A stretch of 64,000 nt of DNA from Pelomonas dachongensis (GCF_043555865.1 NZ_JBIGHY010000002.1:806001-870000); one strand, 5' to 3'; counted from the stretch's first letter, positions 52,061 to 61,233 are shown. Numbers and translations: made by a program. Notes: a model not told the origin generated them from the letters alone.

Positions 52061-53371
52061 TCAGCCGGCCTTCATGCGGCCGACCACGTCACGTGCCTCG
52101 GCCAGCAGGGCCGGCACGTCGATGGTGGTGGGTTGGCGGTCGCGCAACACCTGCCGGCCGCCCACCCACACGTTGCTGACGTGCTCGCGCCCCGCCACGT
52201 AGACCAGCTGCGCGGCCGGGTTGTAGACCGGCTGGCATTCGAGGCTGTCCAGCGACACCGCGACCACGTCGGCCAGCTTACCCACTTCCAGCGAGCCCAG
52301 GTCATCGCCGCGGCCCATGGCCTTGGCGGCGCGGATGGTCGCCATCTCCAGCGCGGTGCGGGCCGAGGCCACCGTCGGGTCGCCGGTGATGCCCTTGGCC
52401 AGCAGCGCGGCCGAGCGGATCTCGCCGAACATGTCCAGTCGGTTGTTGGAGGCTGCACCGTCGGTGCCGAGGATGGTGTTGACGCCTGCGGCTTCCAGCG
52501 CTTTCAGCGGCATGACGCCCGAGGCCAGCTTCAGGTTGGAGTTGGGGTTATGCACCAGGTGCACGCCCTTCTTCGCCATCAGGTCGATCTCCGCCTCGTT
52601 CAGATGGACCATGTGCACGGCAATCATGCGTTCGCTGAACAGGCCCAGCTTGTCCAGCCGTTCGATGGGCCGCACGCCGTGCGCCTTGACGCCGTCCTCG
52701 ACCTCGCCCGCCGTCTCGTGAATGTGGCAGTGCATCTGGATGTCCAGCTTCTCGGCCAAGTCGCGCAGCTTGATGAAGGTCTCGTCGGACACTGTGTAGG
52801 GTGCATGCGGCGCGCTGGTCCAGTCGAGCAGGGTCTCGCCCTTGTACTGTTCGTAGGCGGCGACGCCCTTGGCGATGTAGTCGTCCGGGCCGGACGCATA
52901 GCCCGTCGGGAAGTCGATGACGTTCATCGACACCGCAGCGCGCACGCCCGAGTCCACTGCGGCGCGGGCCATCGCGGTCGGGAAGAAGTACATGTCGTTG
53001 ATGTAGGTCGTGCCGCTGCGCAGGCCTTCGGCGGCGGCCAGCTTGGAGCCGAGGTAGGTCCAGGCTTCGCTGACCCACTTCTTCTCCAGCGGCCAGATGT
53101 GGTTCTGCAGCCAGTCCATCAGCGGCACGTCGTCGGCGACGCCGCGCAGCAGCGTCATGGCCGAGTGCGCATGGCCGTTGATGAGCCCGGGGATGAGGAT
53201 CTGCTCGGGCAGCTCGACGCGCTCGGCTTGTGGGTATTGCGCCAGCAGCTTCTCCCGCGGGCCGATGGCCGCGATGCGCTCGCCGTCGATCAGCAGCGCG
53301 TGGTGTTCCAGCGTGTCTTCGCCGGCCTTCATGGTCAGCAGCCAGCGGGGCAGCAGCAGGGTCTGGGACAT
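52061..53371 (-). CDS. mtaD: 5-methylthioadenosine/S-adenosylhomocysteine deaminase (TRZ/ATZ family)
   Basis: This is an amidohydrolase of 436 residues that deaminates methylthioadenosine, SAH or adenosine. The metal-binding motifs are GLINGHAHSAMTLLRG, QMHCHIHET and the late Asp in GTDGAASNN. ASGPDDYIAKG and LVHNPNSNLKLASG are further family segments. Most members are annotated as MTA/SAH deaminase, some as N-ethylammeline chlorohydrolase. It lies 21 bp downstream of ribokinase and is probably co-transcribed, together handling nucleoside remnants. Confidence 0.9.
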   Translation of the reverse strand: MSQTLLLPRWLLTMKAGEDTLEHHALLIDGERIAAIGPREKLLAQYPQAERVELPEQILIPGLINGHAHSAMTLLRGVADDVPLMDWLQNHIWPLEKKWVSEAWTYLGSKLAAAEGLRSGTTYINDMYFFPTAMARAAVDSGVRAAVSMNVIDFPTGYASGPDDYIAKGVAAYEQYKGETLLDWTSAPHAPYTVSDETFIKLRDLAEKLDIQMHCHIHETAGEVEDGVKAHGVRPIERLDKLGLFSERMIAVHMVHLNEAEIDLMAKKGVHLVHNPNSNLKLASGVMPLKALEAAGVNTILGTDGAASNNRLDMFGEIRSAALLAKGITGDPTVASARTALEMATIRAAKAMGRGDDLGSLEVGKLADVVAVSLDSLECQPVYNPAAQLVYVAGREHVSNVWVGGRQVLRDRQPTTIDVPALLAEARDVVGRMKAG

Positions 53372-53392
53372 CTCTCGTTCTCCTTGTGGGAT

Positions 53393-54316
53393 TCAGTTCT
53401 TTTCGCCGAGCAGTTGCTCGACTTCGCCGCGATGCGGCATTGCATCCTGCACGCCGGTCCGGGACACGGCCAGTGCTGCAGCGGCCTGGGCGAAGCCGAG
53501 CGCCTCGGCAATGGACTGGCCCTCGGCCAGCGCGGTAACGAGCGCACCGACGAGGGTATCGCCTGCGCCCACGGTGTCGACGGCTTTCACAGGGCGGGCC
53601 GACACCAGGCGCACGCCATCGGCGTCGACCCAGCACAGCCCTTGCGCGCCCAGCGACACGAGCACGGCCGCCGGCCCCTTGGCCCGCAAGGCCTGCGCGA
53701 GCGACTCCGGGCCGGCCGCGCCACCACCCAGCGTGGTGACCAGCGCCTGGGCCTCCAGCGCGTTGACGACCAGCACGTCCACCAGCGGCAGCAGCGCTTC
53801 GCAGCCGGGCCGGTAGGGGGCGGCGTTCAGCAGCGTCCTCACGCCGAGCGCACGGGCGCGTTCGAACGCGCGGGCGATGCTCTCCAGCGGCAACTCCTGC
53901 TGCGCCACCAGCCAACGCAGGCCGGTCAGCTCCAGCGCCTCGATCTGCGCCAGTGGCAGCGTGCCGTTGGAACCGGCCACCGTGACGATCTGGTTCTCGG
54001 CATCCTCGGCACCGACGACGATCAGCGCCACACCCGGCACTTCGTCGGCTGGCTGAGCGACGGCGCTGGTGTCGACGCCCTCGCCCTTCAACTGCTCGAC
54101 CATCGCGGCACCGTTCTCTCGCAAGCCCACGCGCGCCGCCAGCGCGACCCTGGCGCCCAAGCGGGCCGCCGCCACCGACTGGTTCGCGCCCTTGCCGCCC
54201 AGGCACGAGCCAAACCGCTGACCGCGCAGCGTCTCGCCCGGAAGCGGCAAGCGCGGCGCGTGCACGATGAGGTCGCGGTTCACGCTGCCCAGGACGAGGA
54301 TCTCAGGTGCGGTCAT
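53393..54316 (-). CDS. rbsK: Ribokinase
   Basis: This PfkB-family sugar kinase of 307 residues has the ribokinase pattern. Visible are LGSVNRDLIVHAPRLPLPGE near the start, GGKGANQSVAAARLGA, LNAAPYRPG, the anion hole with catalytic Asp in DTVGAGDTLVGAL and the final AMPHRGEVEQLL. ATP and ribose are the usual substrates; other pentoses or nucleosides are possible. A GGAG precedes the ATG at 54316. It is 18 bp downstream of the gltA terminator. Confidence 0.9.
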   Translation of the reverse strand: MTAPEILVLGSVNRDLIVHAPRLPLPGETLRGQRFGSCLGGKGANQSVAAARLGARVALAARVGLRENGAAMVEQLKGEGVDTSAVAQPADEVPGVALIVVGAEDAENQIVTVAGSNGTLPLAQIEALELTGLRWLVAQQELPLESIARAFERARALGVRTLLNAAPYRPGCEALLPLVDVLVVNALEAQALVTTLGGGAAGPESLAQALRAKGPAAVLVSLGAQGLCWVDADGVRLVSARPVKAVDTVGAGDTLVGALVTALAEGQSIAEALGFAQAAAALAVSRTGVQDAMPHRGEVEQLLGEKN

Positions 54317-54333
54317 CGAGTCTCCAAATGAAA

Positions 54334-54359
54334 GAACCCCTCGGAGGTCCGAGGGGTTC
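54334..54359 (-). terminator. Terminator after gltA
   Basis: A perfect 11-bp stem (GAACCCCTCGG, 4-nt loop, CCGAGGGGTTC) follows the gltA stop. On the minus strand it continues into TTCATTT-type sequence, so the U-tract is interrupted and leakage into rbsK is likely. Confidence 0.8.
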
Positions 54360-54380
54360 GCGGGGTGCGTCTGCCGAAGA

Positions 54381-55691
54381 TCAGCGCTGGGCGATGGGCT
54401 TGACGTCGCGCGGCGATGCGCCGACGAACAGCTGGCGCGGACGGCCGATCTTGTACTCGGGGTCGCCGATCATCTCATTGAGCTGGGCGATCCAGCCGAC
54501 TGTGCGGGCCAGCGCGAAGATGGCGGTGAACAGCGGCACCGGAATGCCGATCGCGCGCTGCACGATGCCCGAGTAGAAGTCGACGTTCGGGTAGAGCTTG
54601 CGGGCAACGAAGTACTCGTCTTCCAGCGCGATCTTCTCCAGCTTCATGGCCAGTTCGAACAGCGGGTCGTTCTGCAGGCCCAGTTCGTTCAGCACCTCGT
54701 GGCAGGTCTCGCGCATCAGCTTCGCGCGCGGGTCGTAGTTCTTGTAGACGCGGTGGCCGAAGCCCATCAGCTTGACGCCGGAGGACTTGTCCTTGACCTT
54801 GCTGACGAACTCGCCGATGCGGGCCACGCCGCCGTTCTTCTGGATGTCGCCCAGCATGTTCAGGCAGGCCTCGTTGGCGCCGCCGTGCGCAGGGCCCCAC
54901 AGGCAGGCCACGCCGGCCGCGATGGCCGCGAACGGGTTGGTGCCCGACGAGCCGCACAGACGCACGGTCGACGTCGAAGCGTTCTGCTCGTGGTCGGCGT
55001 GCAGCGTGAAGATGCGGTCCATCGCACGCACCAGTACCGGGTTGGGCTTGTAGTCCTCGCACGGCGTGGCGAACATCATGCGCATGAAGTTGCCGGCGTA
55101 GCTCAGGTCGTTCTGCGGGTAGATGTAGGGCTGGCCGATCGTGTACTTGTAGGCCATGGACACCAGCGTGGGCATCTTGGCGATCAGGCGGATGGCCGAG
55201 ATCTCGCGGTGCTCGGGGTTATTGATGTCCGTGCTGTCGTGATAGAACGAGGACATCGCACCCACCAGGCCCGTCATGACGGCCATCGGGTGGGCATCAC
55301 GGCGGAAGCCACGCAGGAAGAACTGCATCTGCTCATTCACCATCGTGTGGTGCATGACCTTGTTCTCGAACTCGGCCTTCTGGCTCTCGTTCGGCAGCTC
55401 TCCGTACAGCAGCAGATAGCAGGTTTCGAGGTAGTCGCAGTTCACCGCGAGCTGCTCGATGGGGTAGCCGCGGTACAGCAGCTCGCCCTTGTCGCCGTCG
55501 ATGTAGGTGATGGTGGAGTTGCACGACGCCGTCGACAGGAAGCCGGGGTCATACGTGAACTTGCCGGTCTGGGCGTACAGCTTGCGGATGTCGATGACAT
55601 CCGGGCCGATGCTGCCCTTGTACAGCGGCAGGTCCATCGAGGGGCTGCCGTCGGAGAACGACAGGGTGGCTTTCACGTCGGACGGGGTCAT
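54381..55691 (-). CDS. gltA: Citrate synthase
   Basis: This is type II (hexameric, NADH-sensitive) citrate synthase, entry to the TCA cycle, with 436 residues. Active-site segments are WGPAHGGANEACL with the catalytic His, GFGHRVYKNYDPRA with His and Arg, and the late FYSGIVQRAIGIP with the conserved Ser/Gly region. The N-terminal small domain and the LCGSSGTNPFAAIAAG loop fit the Gram-negative form. It is 29 bp downstream of sdhE and ends at a hairpin terminator. Confidence 0.98.
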   Translation of the reverse strand: MTPSDVKATLSFSDGSPSMDLPLYKGSIGPDVIDIRKLYAQTGKFTYDPGFLSTASCNSTITYIDGDKGELLYRGYPIEQLAVNCDYLETCYLLLYGELPNESQKAEFENKVMHHTMVNEQMQFFLRGFRRDAHPMAVMTGLVGAMSSFYHDSTDINNPEHREISAIRLIAKMPTLVSMAYKYTIGQPYIYPQNDLSYAGNFMRMMFATPCEDYKPNPVLVRAMDRIFTLHADHEQNASTSTVRLCGSSGTNPFAAIAAGVACLWGPAHGGANEACLNMLGDIQKNGGVARIGEFVSKVKDKSSGVKLMGFGHRVYKNYDPRAKLMRETCHEVLNELGLQNDPLFELAMKLEKIALEDEYFVARKLYPNVDFYSGIVQRAIGIPVPLFTAIFALARTVGWIAQLNEMIGDPEYKIGRPRQLFVGASPRDVKPIAQR

Positions 55692-55720
55692 GGTGCGGTC
55701 CTTAAGGTTTCAAAAGCGAT

Positions 55721-55993
55721 TCAGGGGCGCAGTTCGGCGAGAACCTCGCGCACCTCGGCGGTGTCGATTTCACCACTGGGCTCCTTGCGGCGCAGCAGCA
55801 GGTCGAGCAAGTCGTTGTCGGACAAGTCCATCAGCGTCGTCAGGCCGTCAGCATGGCTGACGCTGACGCCTTCTGGATGGCGGTTGAAGAAGCGCTCGAT
55901 CAGCAGGTCGTTCTCGAGCAGGCCCCGGCGGCAGCGCCAGCGCAGCTTGGACAGCGCGCGTTCGTCGATCATCGGGGCGGCCACTTCAGTCAT
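55721..55993 (-). CDS. sdhE: Succinate dehydrogenase assembly factor (SdhE)
   Basis: SdhE (90 residues) promotes covalent FAD attachment to SdhA. The family motif is seen as KLRWRCRRGLLENDLLIERF, and DLSDNDLLDLLLRRKEPSGE follows. It sits between sdhB (4-bp gap) and gltA, the usual position in Burkholderiales. Confidence 0.95.
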   Translation of the reverse strand: MTEVAAPMIDERALSKLRWRCRRGLLENDLLIERFFNRHPEGVSVSHADGLTTLMDLSDNDLLDLLLRRKEPSGEIDTAEVREVLAELRP

Positions 55994-55997
55994 CTCG

Positions 55998-56699
55998 TCA
56001 GACCGCGCGACGGACCATCAGCTCCTTGATCTTGCCGATGGCCTTCGTGGGGTTCAGGCCCTTGGGGCAGACGTCCACGCAGTTCATGATGGTGTGGCAG
56101 CGGAACAGGCGGTACGGGTCTTCGAGGTTGTCCAGGCGCTCGTTGGTGGCCTCGTCGCGGCTGTCGGCGATGAAGCGGTAGGCCTGCAGCAGGCCGGCCG
56201 GGCCAACGAACTTATCGGGGTTCCACCAGAAGCTCGGGCAGCTCGTCGAGCAGCTCGCGCACAGGATGCATTCGTACAGGCCATTCAGCTCGTCACGCTC
56301 CTCGGGCGACTGCAGCCGCTCGGTCTCGGGCGGAATGTTGTCGTTGACGAGGTAGGGCTTGATCGAGTGGTACTGCTTGAAGAACTGCGTCATGTCGACG
56401 ATCAGGTCGCGCACGACGGGCAGGCCCGGCAGCGGCTTCAGCACGATCGTGCCCGGCAGCGTGCGCATGTTCGTCAGGCAGGCCAGACCGTTCTTGCCAT
56501 TGATGTTCATCGCATCCGAACCGCAGACGCCTTCGCGGCAGGAGCGGCGGAAGGACAGGCTCGGGTCGACCGCCTTGAGCTTGTTCAAGGCGTCCAGGAG
56601 CATGCGCTCCGAGCCGTCCAGCTCGACCTCGAGGGTCTGCATGTAGGGCTTGGCGTCCTTGTCCGGGTCGTAGCGGTAAATCTGGAAGGTGCGCTTCAT
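55998..56699 (-). CDS. sdhB: Succinate dehydrogenase iron-sulfur subunit
   Basis: SdhB carries three iron-sulfur clusters linking the flavin to quinone. The ATG at 56699 gives 233 residues. The 2Fe-2S ligands are in SCREGVCGSDAMNINGKNG and LAC; the 4Fe-4S and 3Fe-4S ligands are in ECILCASCSTSCPSF and CVDVCPKGLNP. The longer upstream frame would add a non-homologous tail. Confidence 0.98.
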   Translation of the reverse strand: MKRTFQIYRYDPDKDAKPYMQTLEVELDGSERMLLDALNKLKAVDPSLSFRRSCREGVCGSDAMNINGKNGLACLTNMRTLPGTIVLKPLPGLPVVRDLIVDMTQFFKQYHSIKPYLVNDNIPPETERLQSPEERDELNGLYECILCASCSTSCPSFWWNPDKFVGPAGLLQAYRFIADSRDEATNERLDNLEDPYRLFRCHTIMNCVDVCPKGLNPTKAIGKIKELMVRRAV

Positions 56700-56727
56700 G
56701 ATCTTCAATGTCCTTGTCGGCGGGCCG

Positions 56728-58518
56728 TCAGAAGGTCCGCACTTTCGGCGGGATCGAGTCAACGGTCAGTGGCTTGAGGTTGACAGGCTTGTAATCCAGG
56801 CGGTTGCCTTCGGAATACCAAAGCGTGTGCTTCATCCACTGCTCGTCGTTGCGGCCGTTCGGGTGGGCCGGCGTGTCGCCGTAGTCGTTGACCGTATGGG
56901 CGCCACGGCTCTCGGTGCGCGCGGCGGCCGAGACGATGGTGGCCTGCGCCGCCTCGATCAGGTTCTCCACTTCCAGCGCCTCGATGCGCGCGGTGTTGAA
57001 GACCTTGGACTTGTCCTTCAGCGTGATGTTCTTGACCCGTTCGGCAATCTCCGCAATCTTGCTGACGCCTTCGTTGAGCATGGCCTGGGTGCGGAACACG
57101 CCGGCGTGCTGCTGCATCGCGGCGCGCAGGTCGTTGGCCACGTCCTGCGCGTACTCGCCGCTGCTGCTGCCGTCCAGGCGCGCCAGGCGGGCCAGCGAGC
57201 GGTCCGCCGCGTCGGCCGGCAGCGCCTTGTGCGACTGCTTACCCAGGTCCGCCGCCACCAGGTGGTTGCCGGCTGCACGGCCGAACACCAGCAGGTCCAG
57301 CAACGAGTTGGTGCCCAAGCGGTTGGCGCCGTGCACGCTGACGCAGGCGCATTCGCCCACCGCATACAGTCCGTTAACGATCTCGTTGGGCTTGCCATCC
57401 TTGGGCACCACCACCTGGCCATGGATGTTGGTGGGAATGCCACCCATCTGGTAGTGGATGGTCGGCACCACGGGAATGGGTTCCTTGGTGATGTCGACGT
57501 TGGCGAAGTTGTGGCCGATCTCCAGCACCGAAGGCAGGCGCTTGGCGATGGTGTCGCCGCCCAGGTGAGTCATGTCCAGGTTGATGTAGTCCTTGTTGGG
57601 ACCGCAGCCACGACCTTCCTTGATCTCCTGGTCCATGCATCGCGAAACGAAGTCGCGCGGCGCCAGGTCCTTCAGCGTGGGCGCGTAGCGCTCCATGAAG
57701 CGCTCGCCGTTGGCGTTGCGCAGGATGGCGCCTTCACCACGGCAGCCTTCGGTCAGCAGCACGCCGGCGTTGTGCACGCCGGTGGGGTGGAACTGCCAGA
57801 ACTCCATGTCTTCCAGCGGGATGCCGGCACGCGCCGCCATGCCCAGGCCATCGCCGGTGTTGATGAAGGCGTTGGTGCTGGCCGCAAAGATGCGCCCGGC
57901 GCCGCCGGTGGCCAGCAGCACGGTCTTGCCTTGAAGGATGTGGACCTCGCCGGTCTCCATCTCCAGCGCCGTCACGCCGACCACGTCGCCCTCGGCGTCG
58001 CGGATCAGGTCCAGCGCCATCCATTCGACGAAGAACTGCGTGCGCGCCTTGACGTTCTGCTGATAGAGCGTGTGCAGCATCGCGTGGCCGGTGCGGTCGG
58101 CGGCGGCGCAGGCGCGCTGCACGGGCTTCTCGCCGTAGTTGGCCGTGTGGCCGCCAAACGGGCGCTGGTAGATGGTGCCGTCGGCGTTGCGGTCGAAGGG
58201 CATGCCGAAGTGCTCAAGCTCGTAGACGACCTTGGGCGCCTCGCGGCACATGAACTCGATGGCGTCCTGGTCACCCAGCCAGTCCGAACCCTTGACGGTG
58301 TCGAAGAAGTGGTAGTGCCAGTTGTCCTCGGACATGTTGCCCAGGGACGCACCGATGCCGCCTTGGGCAGCGACGGTGTGCGAGCGGGTCGGGAAGACCT
58401 TGGACAGCACGGCCACGTTCAGGCCGGCCAGCGACAGCTGCAGCGAGGCACGCATGCCGGAGCCACCGGCCCCGACGATGACCACGTCGAACTTGCGGGT
58501 CGAAATCTTTGCCGTCAT
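56728..58518 (-). CDS. sdhA: Succinate dehydrogenase flavoprotein subunit
   Basis: SdhA oxidises succinate to fumarate with covalently bound FAD, 596 residues. The FAD-binding fold is VVIVGAGGSGMRASLQLSLA, the flavin-linking His is in SHTVAAQGGIGASLG, and the active-site Arg/His are in QFHPTGVHNAG and GGIPTNIHGQ. HGANRLGTNSLLDLLVFGRA is also typical. It starts at the ATG at 58518, 1 bp after the sdhD stop. Confidence 0.98.
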   Translation of the reverse strand: MTAKISTRKFDVVIVGAGGSGMRASLQLSLAGLNVAVLSKVFPTRSHTVAAQGGIGASLGNMSEDNWHYHFFDTVKGSDWLGDQDAIEFMCREAPKVVYELEHFGMPFDRNADGTIYQRPFGGHTANYGEKPVQRACAAADRTGHAMLHTLYQQNVKARTQFFVEWMALDLIRDAEGDVVGVTALEMETGEVHILQGKTVLLATGGAGRIFAASTNAFINTGDGLGMAARAGIPLEDMEFWQFHPTGVHNAGVLLTEGCRGEGAILRNANGERFMERYAPTLKDLAPRDFVSRCMDQEIKEGRGCGPNKDYINLDMTHLGGDTIAKRLPSVLEIGHNFANVDITKEPIPVVPTIHYQMGGIPTNIHGQVVVPKDGKPNEIVNGLYAVGECACVSVHGANRLGTNSLLDLLVFGRAAGNHLVAADLGKQSHKALPADAADRSLARLARLDGSSSGEYAQDVANDLRAAMQQHAGVFRTQAMLNEGVSKIAEIAERVKNITLKDKSKVFNTARIEALEVENLIEAAQATIVSAAARTESRGAHTVNDYGDTPAHPNGRNDEQWMKHTLWYSEGNRLDYKPVNLKPLTVDSIPPKVRTF

Positions 58519-58519
58519 C

Positions 58520-58879
58520 TCAAAGTCTCCACAACACCTGGATGGCCCAGCCGGCACAGCCGAGCAACCACACGATCGAAAACACTTGCAGGGCCAGCCG
58601 GATGCCGACGGGCTTCACGTAGTCCATCCACACGTCGCGCACGCCCACCCACGCGTGGTAGGCCAGCGCGACGATGGCAACGAAGGTCAGGACCTTCATC
58701 CAGTGCGGCGCGAACACGGCCGACCAGTGGTCATAGCCCAGTTCGCCGGGCATCAGGAAGCGCGCCAGCACGGCGATGGTGAACAAGGCCATCAGCACGG
58801 CGGTGACGCGCTGGGCCAGCCAGTCGCGCAGGCCGTAATGGGCGCCGACGACCAGACGCTTGGAGCCGAAAGTACTCAT
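58520..58879 (-). CDS. sdhD: Succinate dehydrogenase membrane anchor subunit
   Basis: This is a hydrophobic 119-residue membrane anchor of complex II with three helices. Residues near the quinone and haem include HAWVGVRDVWMDYVKP. It is between sdhC (13-bp gap) and sdhA. Confidence 0.92.
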   Translation of the reverse strand: MSTFGSKRLVVGAHYGLRDWLAQRVTAVLMALFTIAVLARFLMPGELGYDHWSAVFAPHWMKVLTFVAIVALAYHAWVGVRDVWMDYVKPVGIRLALQVFSIVWLLGCAGWAIQVLWRL

Positions 58880-58892
58880 CTTGTGGTCCTCC

Positions 58893-59321
58893 TCAATACA
58901 GGCCGAACAGCTTGGCGCCCAGCACCAGCGTCAATGCGGTGCTCAATGCCAGCGTCACGAGTGCCGAGCTGTGGCCCTGGGCCTTGCTGACGCTGTGCGT
59001 GGCATCCATCCACAGGTGGCGCACGCCGGCGATGAAATGGAACAGGTAGCCCCACAGCAGCCCCAGCGTCACCAGCTTGACAAACCAGGCCGGCAGCACG
59101 CCCACGCCGGCGGCAAACACGTTGGTGAAGCTGTCGTAGGAAATCTCGGATGTCAGGCTGGCATCCAGCATCCACACCACAAAGGGCAGCAGCACGAACA
59201 TCAGCACGCCGCTGACGCGGTGCAGGATGGAGACGATGCCGGCAGGCGGGAGGCGGTAGCGGACGATCTGGGTGACGTGAATATTTCGGTATACGGGTCT
59301 TGTCTTGGCGCTATCCGTCAT
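58893..59321 (-). CDS. sdhC: Succinate dehydrogenase cytochrome b556 subunit
   Basis: This is the cytochrome b anchor of complex II (142 residues). Typical segments are RPVYRNIHVTQIVRYRLPPA, SILHRVSGVLMF with the quinone-site Ser/Arg, and the haem His in HFIAGVRHLWMD. The ATG at 59321 is the first codon of the sdh operon; a TAGAAT (minus, 59355-59360) upstream could be its -10. Confidence 0.95.
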   Translation of the reverse strand: MTDSAKTRPVYRNIHVTQIVRYRLPPAGIVSILHRVSGVLMFVLLPFVVWMLDASLTSEISYDSFTNVFAAGVGVLPAWFVKLVTLGLLWGYLFHFIAGVRHLWMDATHSVSKAQGHSSALVTLALSTALTLVLGAKLFGLY

Positions 59322-59414
59322 GTCGAGCCTGCGTAATCGGGGTGAAACCAAACGATTCTAGGGCCATGCGTTAACCCGACCATCTCACTATGCTGCACCG
59401 CGCCATCGTCAGTT

Positions 59415-60143
59415 TCAGTTCAAGTCGTTGCGGTAATGGTCGGCGTTGGTGCAGTACAGCCCGCGGCGCAGCTCCATCGGCCGGTCCCCATAGGTGAACG
59501 CCAGCCGTTCGACGCTGAGCAGCGGCTCTCCCGGCGGCACCTGCAGCAAGCGCGCGGCGTCCGGCGTGGCGGCGACCGCACGCAACTGCTCTTGCGCCCT
59601 CACCATGTGCACGCCGAAATGGGTCTCGAACAATGCGTACAGCGTGCCGGGGTGAGTTGCCAGGAGCTCCGCATTCAAGCCCTTGAAGTGCCGCTCTGCC
59701 AGCCACAGCTCGTCCAGCACGACCGGGCGGCCGCGCCGGTGCAGCAGGCGGCGCACTTCAATCACCGGCTCGGCCGCGCGCAGCGCCAGCGCACGCGCAA
59801 CATCCGCGCTGGCACGCAGGCGCCGACTGCCCAGCAGCTCGCGCGTGAAGCCTTCCGTCTCGTCGTCGGCCACCAGCCGCAGAAAGCGGAACTGCTGGCG
59901 AGGCGCCGCATGCGTCGAGACGAAGGTGCCGCTGCCCTGGCGGCGCTCCACGATGTGCGCCGCGGTCAGTTCGTCCAGCGCGCGCCGCACCGTGCCGGCG
60001 CTGGCGCCAAAACGCGCCGCCAGCGCGGCCTCGCTCGGCAGCGCGTCGCCGGGACGCCACTCGCCGGCCGCCAGCGCGGCCACGATCAGCTGACGGATCT
60101 GCTCGTAAAGCGGCGCGGGAGACCTGGGCTTGGTTGAGGGCAT
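59415..60143 (-). CDS. GntR family transcriptional regulator (HutC/UTRA type)
   Basis: This 242-residue regulator has a GntR winged helix at the N-terminus (PLYEQIRQLIVAALAAGEWR, PSEAALAARFGASAGTVRRA) and a UTRA effector domain. The latter contains RRLLHRRGRPVVLDELWL and LLSVERLAFTYGDRPMELRR. It sits between sdhC and the divergent mdh, so it probably regulates this TCA block. The likely effector is a dicarboxylate or acyl-CoA; this is inference. The ATG at 60143 is the only start that fits. Confidence 0.93.
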   Translation of the reverse strand: MPSTKPRSPAPLYEQIRQLIVAALAAGEWRPGDALPSEAALAARFGASAGTVRRALDELTAAHIVERRQGSGTFVSTHAAPRQQFRFLRLVADDETEGFTRELLGSRRLRASADVARALALRAAEPVIEVRRLLHRRGRPVVLDELWLAERHFKGLNAELLATHPGTLYALFETHFGVHMVRAQEQLRAVAATPDAARLLQVPPGEPLLSVERLAFTYGDRPMELRRGLYCTNADHYRNDLN

Positions 60144-60166
60144 GGAGGCATTGCAGCACAGGGCAG

Positions 60167-60183
60167 CCCGTACACTTGACGGG
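60167..60183. promoter_or_regulatory. Inverted repeat in the gntR/mdh divergent region
   Basis: CCCGT-N7-ACGGG overlaps a TTGACG -35-like box (60176-60181) for mdh and lies 24 bp from the GntR start codon. It is a plausible operator for the GntR protein; no second copy was seen. Confidence 0.35.
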
Positions 60184-60224
60184 ATTCGCCTCCCGCATTT
60201 TTCAACTGCCCCTCGGAGATCTCC

Positions 60225-61211
60225 ATGAGCAAGAAACCCGTTCGCGTCGCCGTCACCGGCGCTGCCGGCCAGATCGGCTACGCCCTGCTGTTCCGCATCG
60301 CCTCCGGCGAAATGCTGGGCAAGGACCAGCCCGTCATCCTGCAGCTGTTGGAGATTCCCGACGAGAAGGCTCAGAACGCGCTGAAGGGCGTGATCATGGA
60401 ATTGGAAGACTGCGCCTTCCCGCTGCTGGCCGGCGTCGAGGCTCACAGCGACCCGATGACCGCCTTCAAGGATACCGACTACGCGCTGCTGGTCGGTTCG
60501 CGCCCGCGCGGCCCGGGCATGGAGCGCGCCGAACTGCTGGCCGTCAACGGCGCCATCTTCACGACGCAGGGCAAGGCGCTGAACGCCGTCGCGTCCCGCA
60601 ACGTCAAGGTGCTGGTGGTCGGCAACCCGGCCAACACCAACGCCTACATCGCGATGAAGTCGGCCCCCGACCTGCCGCGCAAGAACTTCACTGCCATGCT
60701 GCGCCTGGACCACAACCGCGCCGCGTCGCAACTGGCGGCCAAAACCGGCAAGGCCGTCGCCTCCATCGAGAAGCTGGCCGTGTGGGGCAACCACTCGCCG
60801 ACGATGTATGCCGACTACCGCAACGCCACCATCGACGGCCAGTCGGTCAAGGACATGATCAACGACGAGCAGTGGAACCGTGAGACGTTCCTGCCCACCG
60901 TGGGCAAGCGCGGCGCCGCCATCATTGCCGCTCGCGGCCTGTCGTCGGCAGCCTCGGCGGCAAACGCTGCCATCGACCACATGCGCGACTGGGCCTTGGG
61001 CACCAACGGCAAGTGGGTCACGATGGGCATTCCGTCCAACGGCGAATACGGCATCCCCAAGGACGTCATGTTCGGGTACCCCGTGACCTGCGAAGGCGGC
61101 GAGTACAAGATCGTCGAGGGCATTGCCATTGACGAGTTCTCGCAGGAGTGCATCAACAAGACCCTGAAGGAACTGACCGACGAACAGGACGGCGTCAAGC
61201 ACCTGCTGTAA
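60225..61211 (+). CDS. mdh: Malate dehydrogenase
   Basis: This is NAD-dependent malate dehydrogenase of the cytosolic-type branch, 328 residues. The Rossmann motif is VTGAAGQIGYALLFRIASGE; MLRLDHNRAASQLA and the catalytic His in VWGNHSPTMYADY are present, as are the substrate Arg residues in GSRPRGPGMERAELL. An SD (GGAG) precedes the ATG at 60225. It ends at a strong terminator. Confidence 0.98.
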   Translation: MSKKPVRVAVTGAAGQIGYALLFRIASGEMLGKDQPVILQLLEIPDEKAQNALKGVIMELEDCAFPLLAGVEAHSDPMTAFKDTDYALLVGSRPRGPGMERAELLAVNGAIFTTQGKALNAVASRNVKVLVVGNPANTNAYIAMKSAPDLPRKNFTAMLRLDHNRAASQLAAKTGKAVASIEKLAVWGNHSPTMYADYRNATIDGQSVKDMINDEQWNRETFLPTVGKRGAAIIAARGLSSAASAANAAIDHMRDWALGTNGKWVTMGIPSNGEYGIPKDVMFGYPVTCEGGEYKIVEGIAIDEFSQECINKTLKELTDEQDGVKHLL

Positions 61212-61233
61212 TCGGGCGTCCGCCCACTGAACG

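Noticed and set aside
59415..61202. A 595-codon minus-strand frame containing the GntR regulator
   Set aside because: The part upstream of 60143 is antisense to mdh; the regulator domain order starts exactly at the ATG at 60143.
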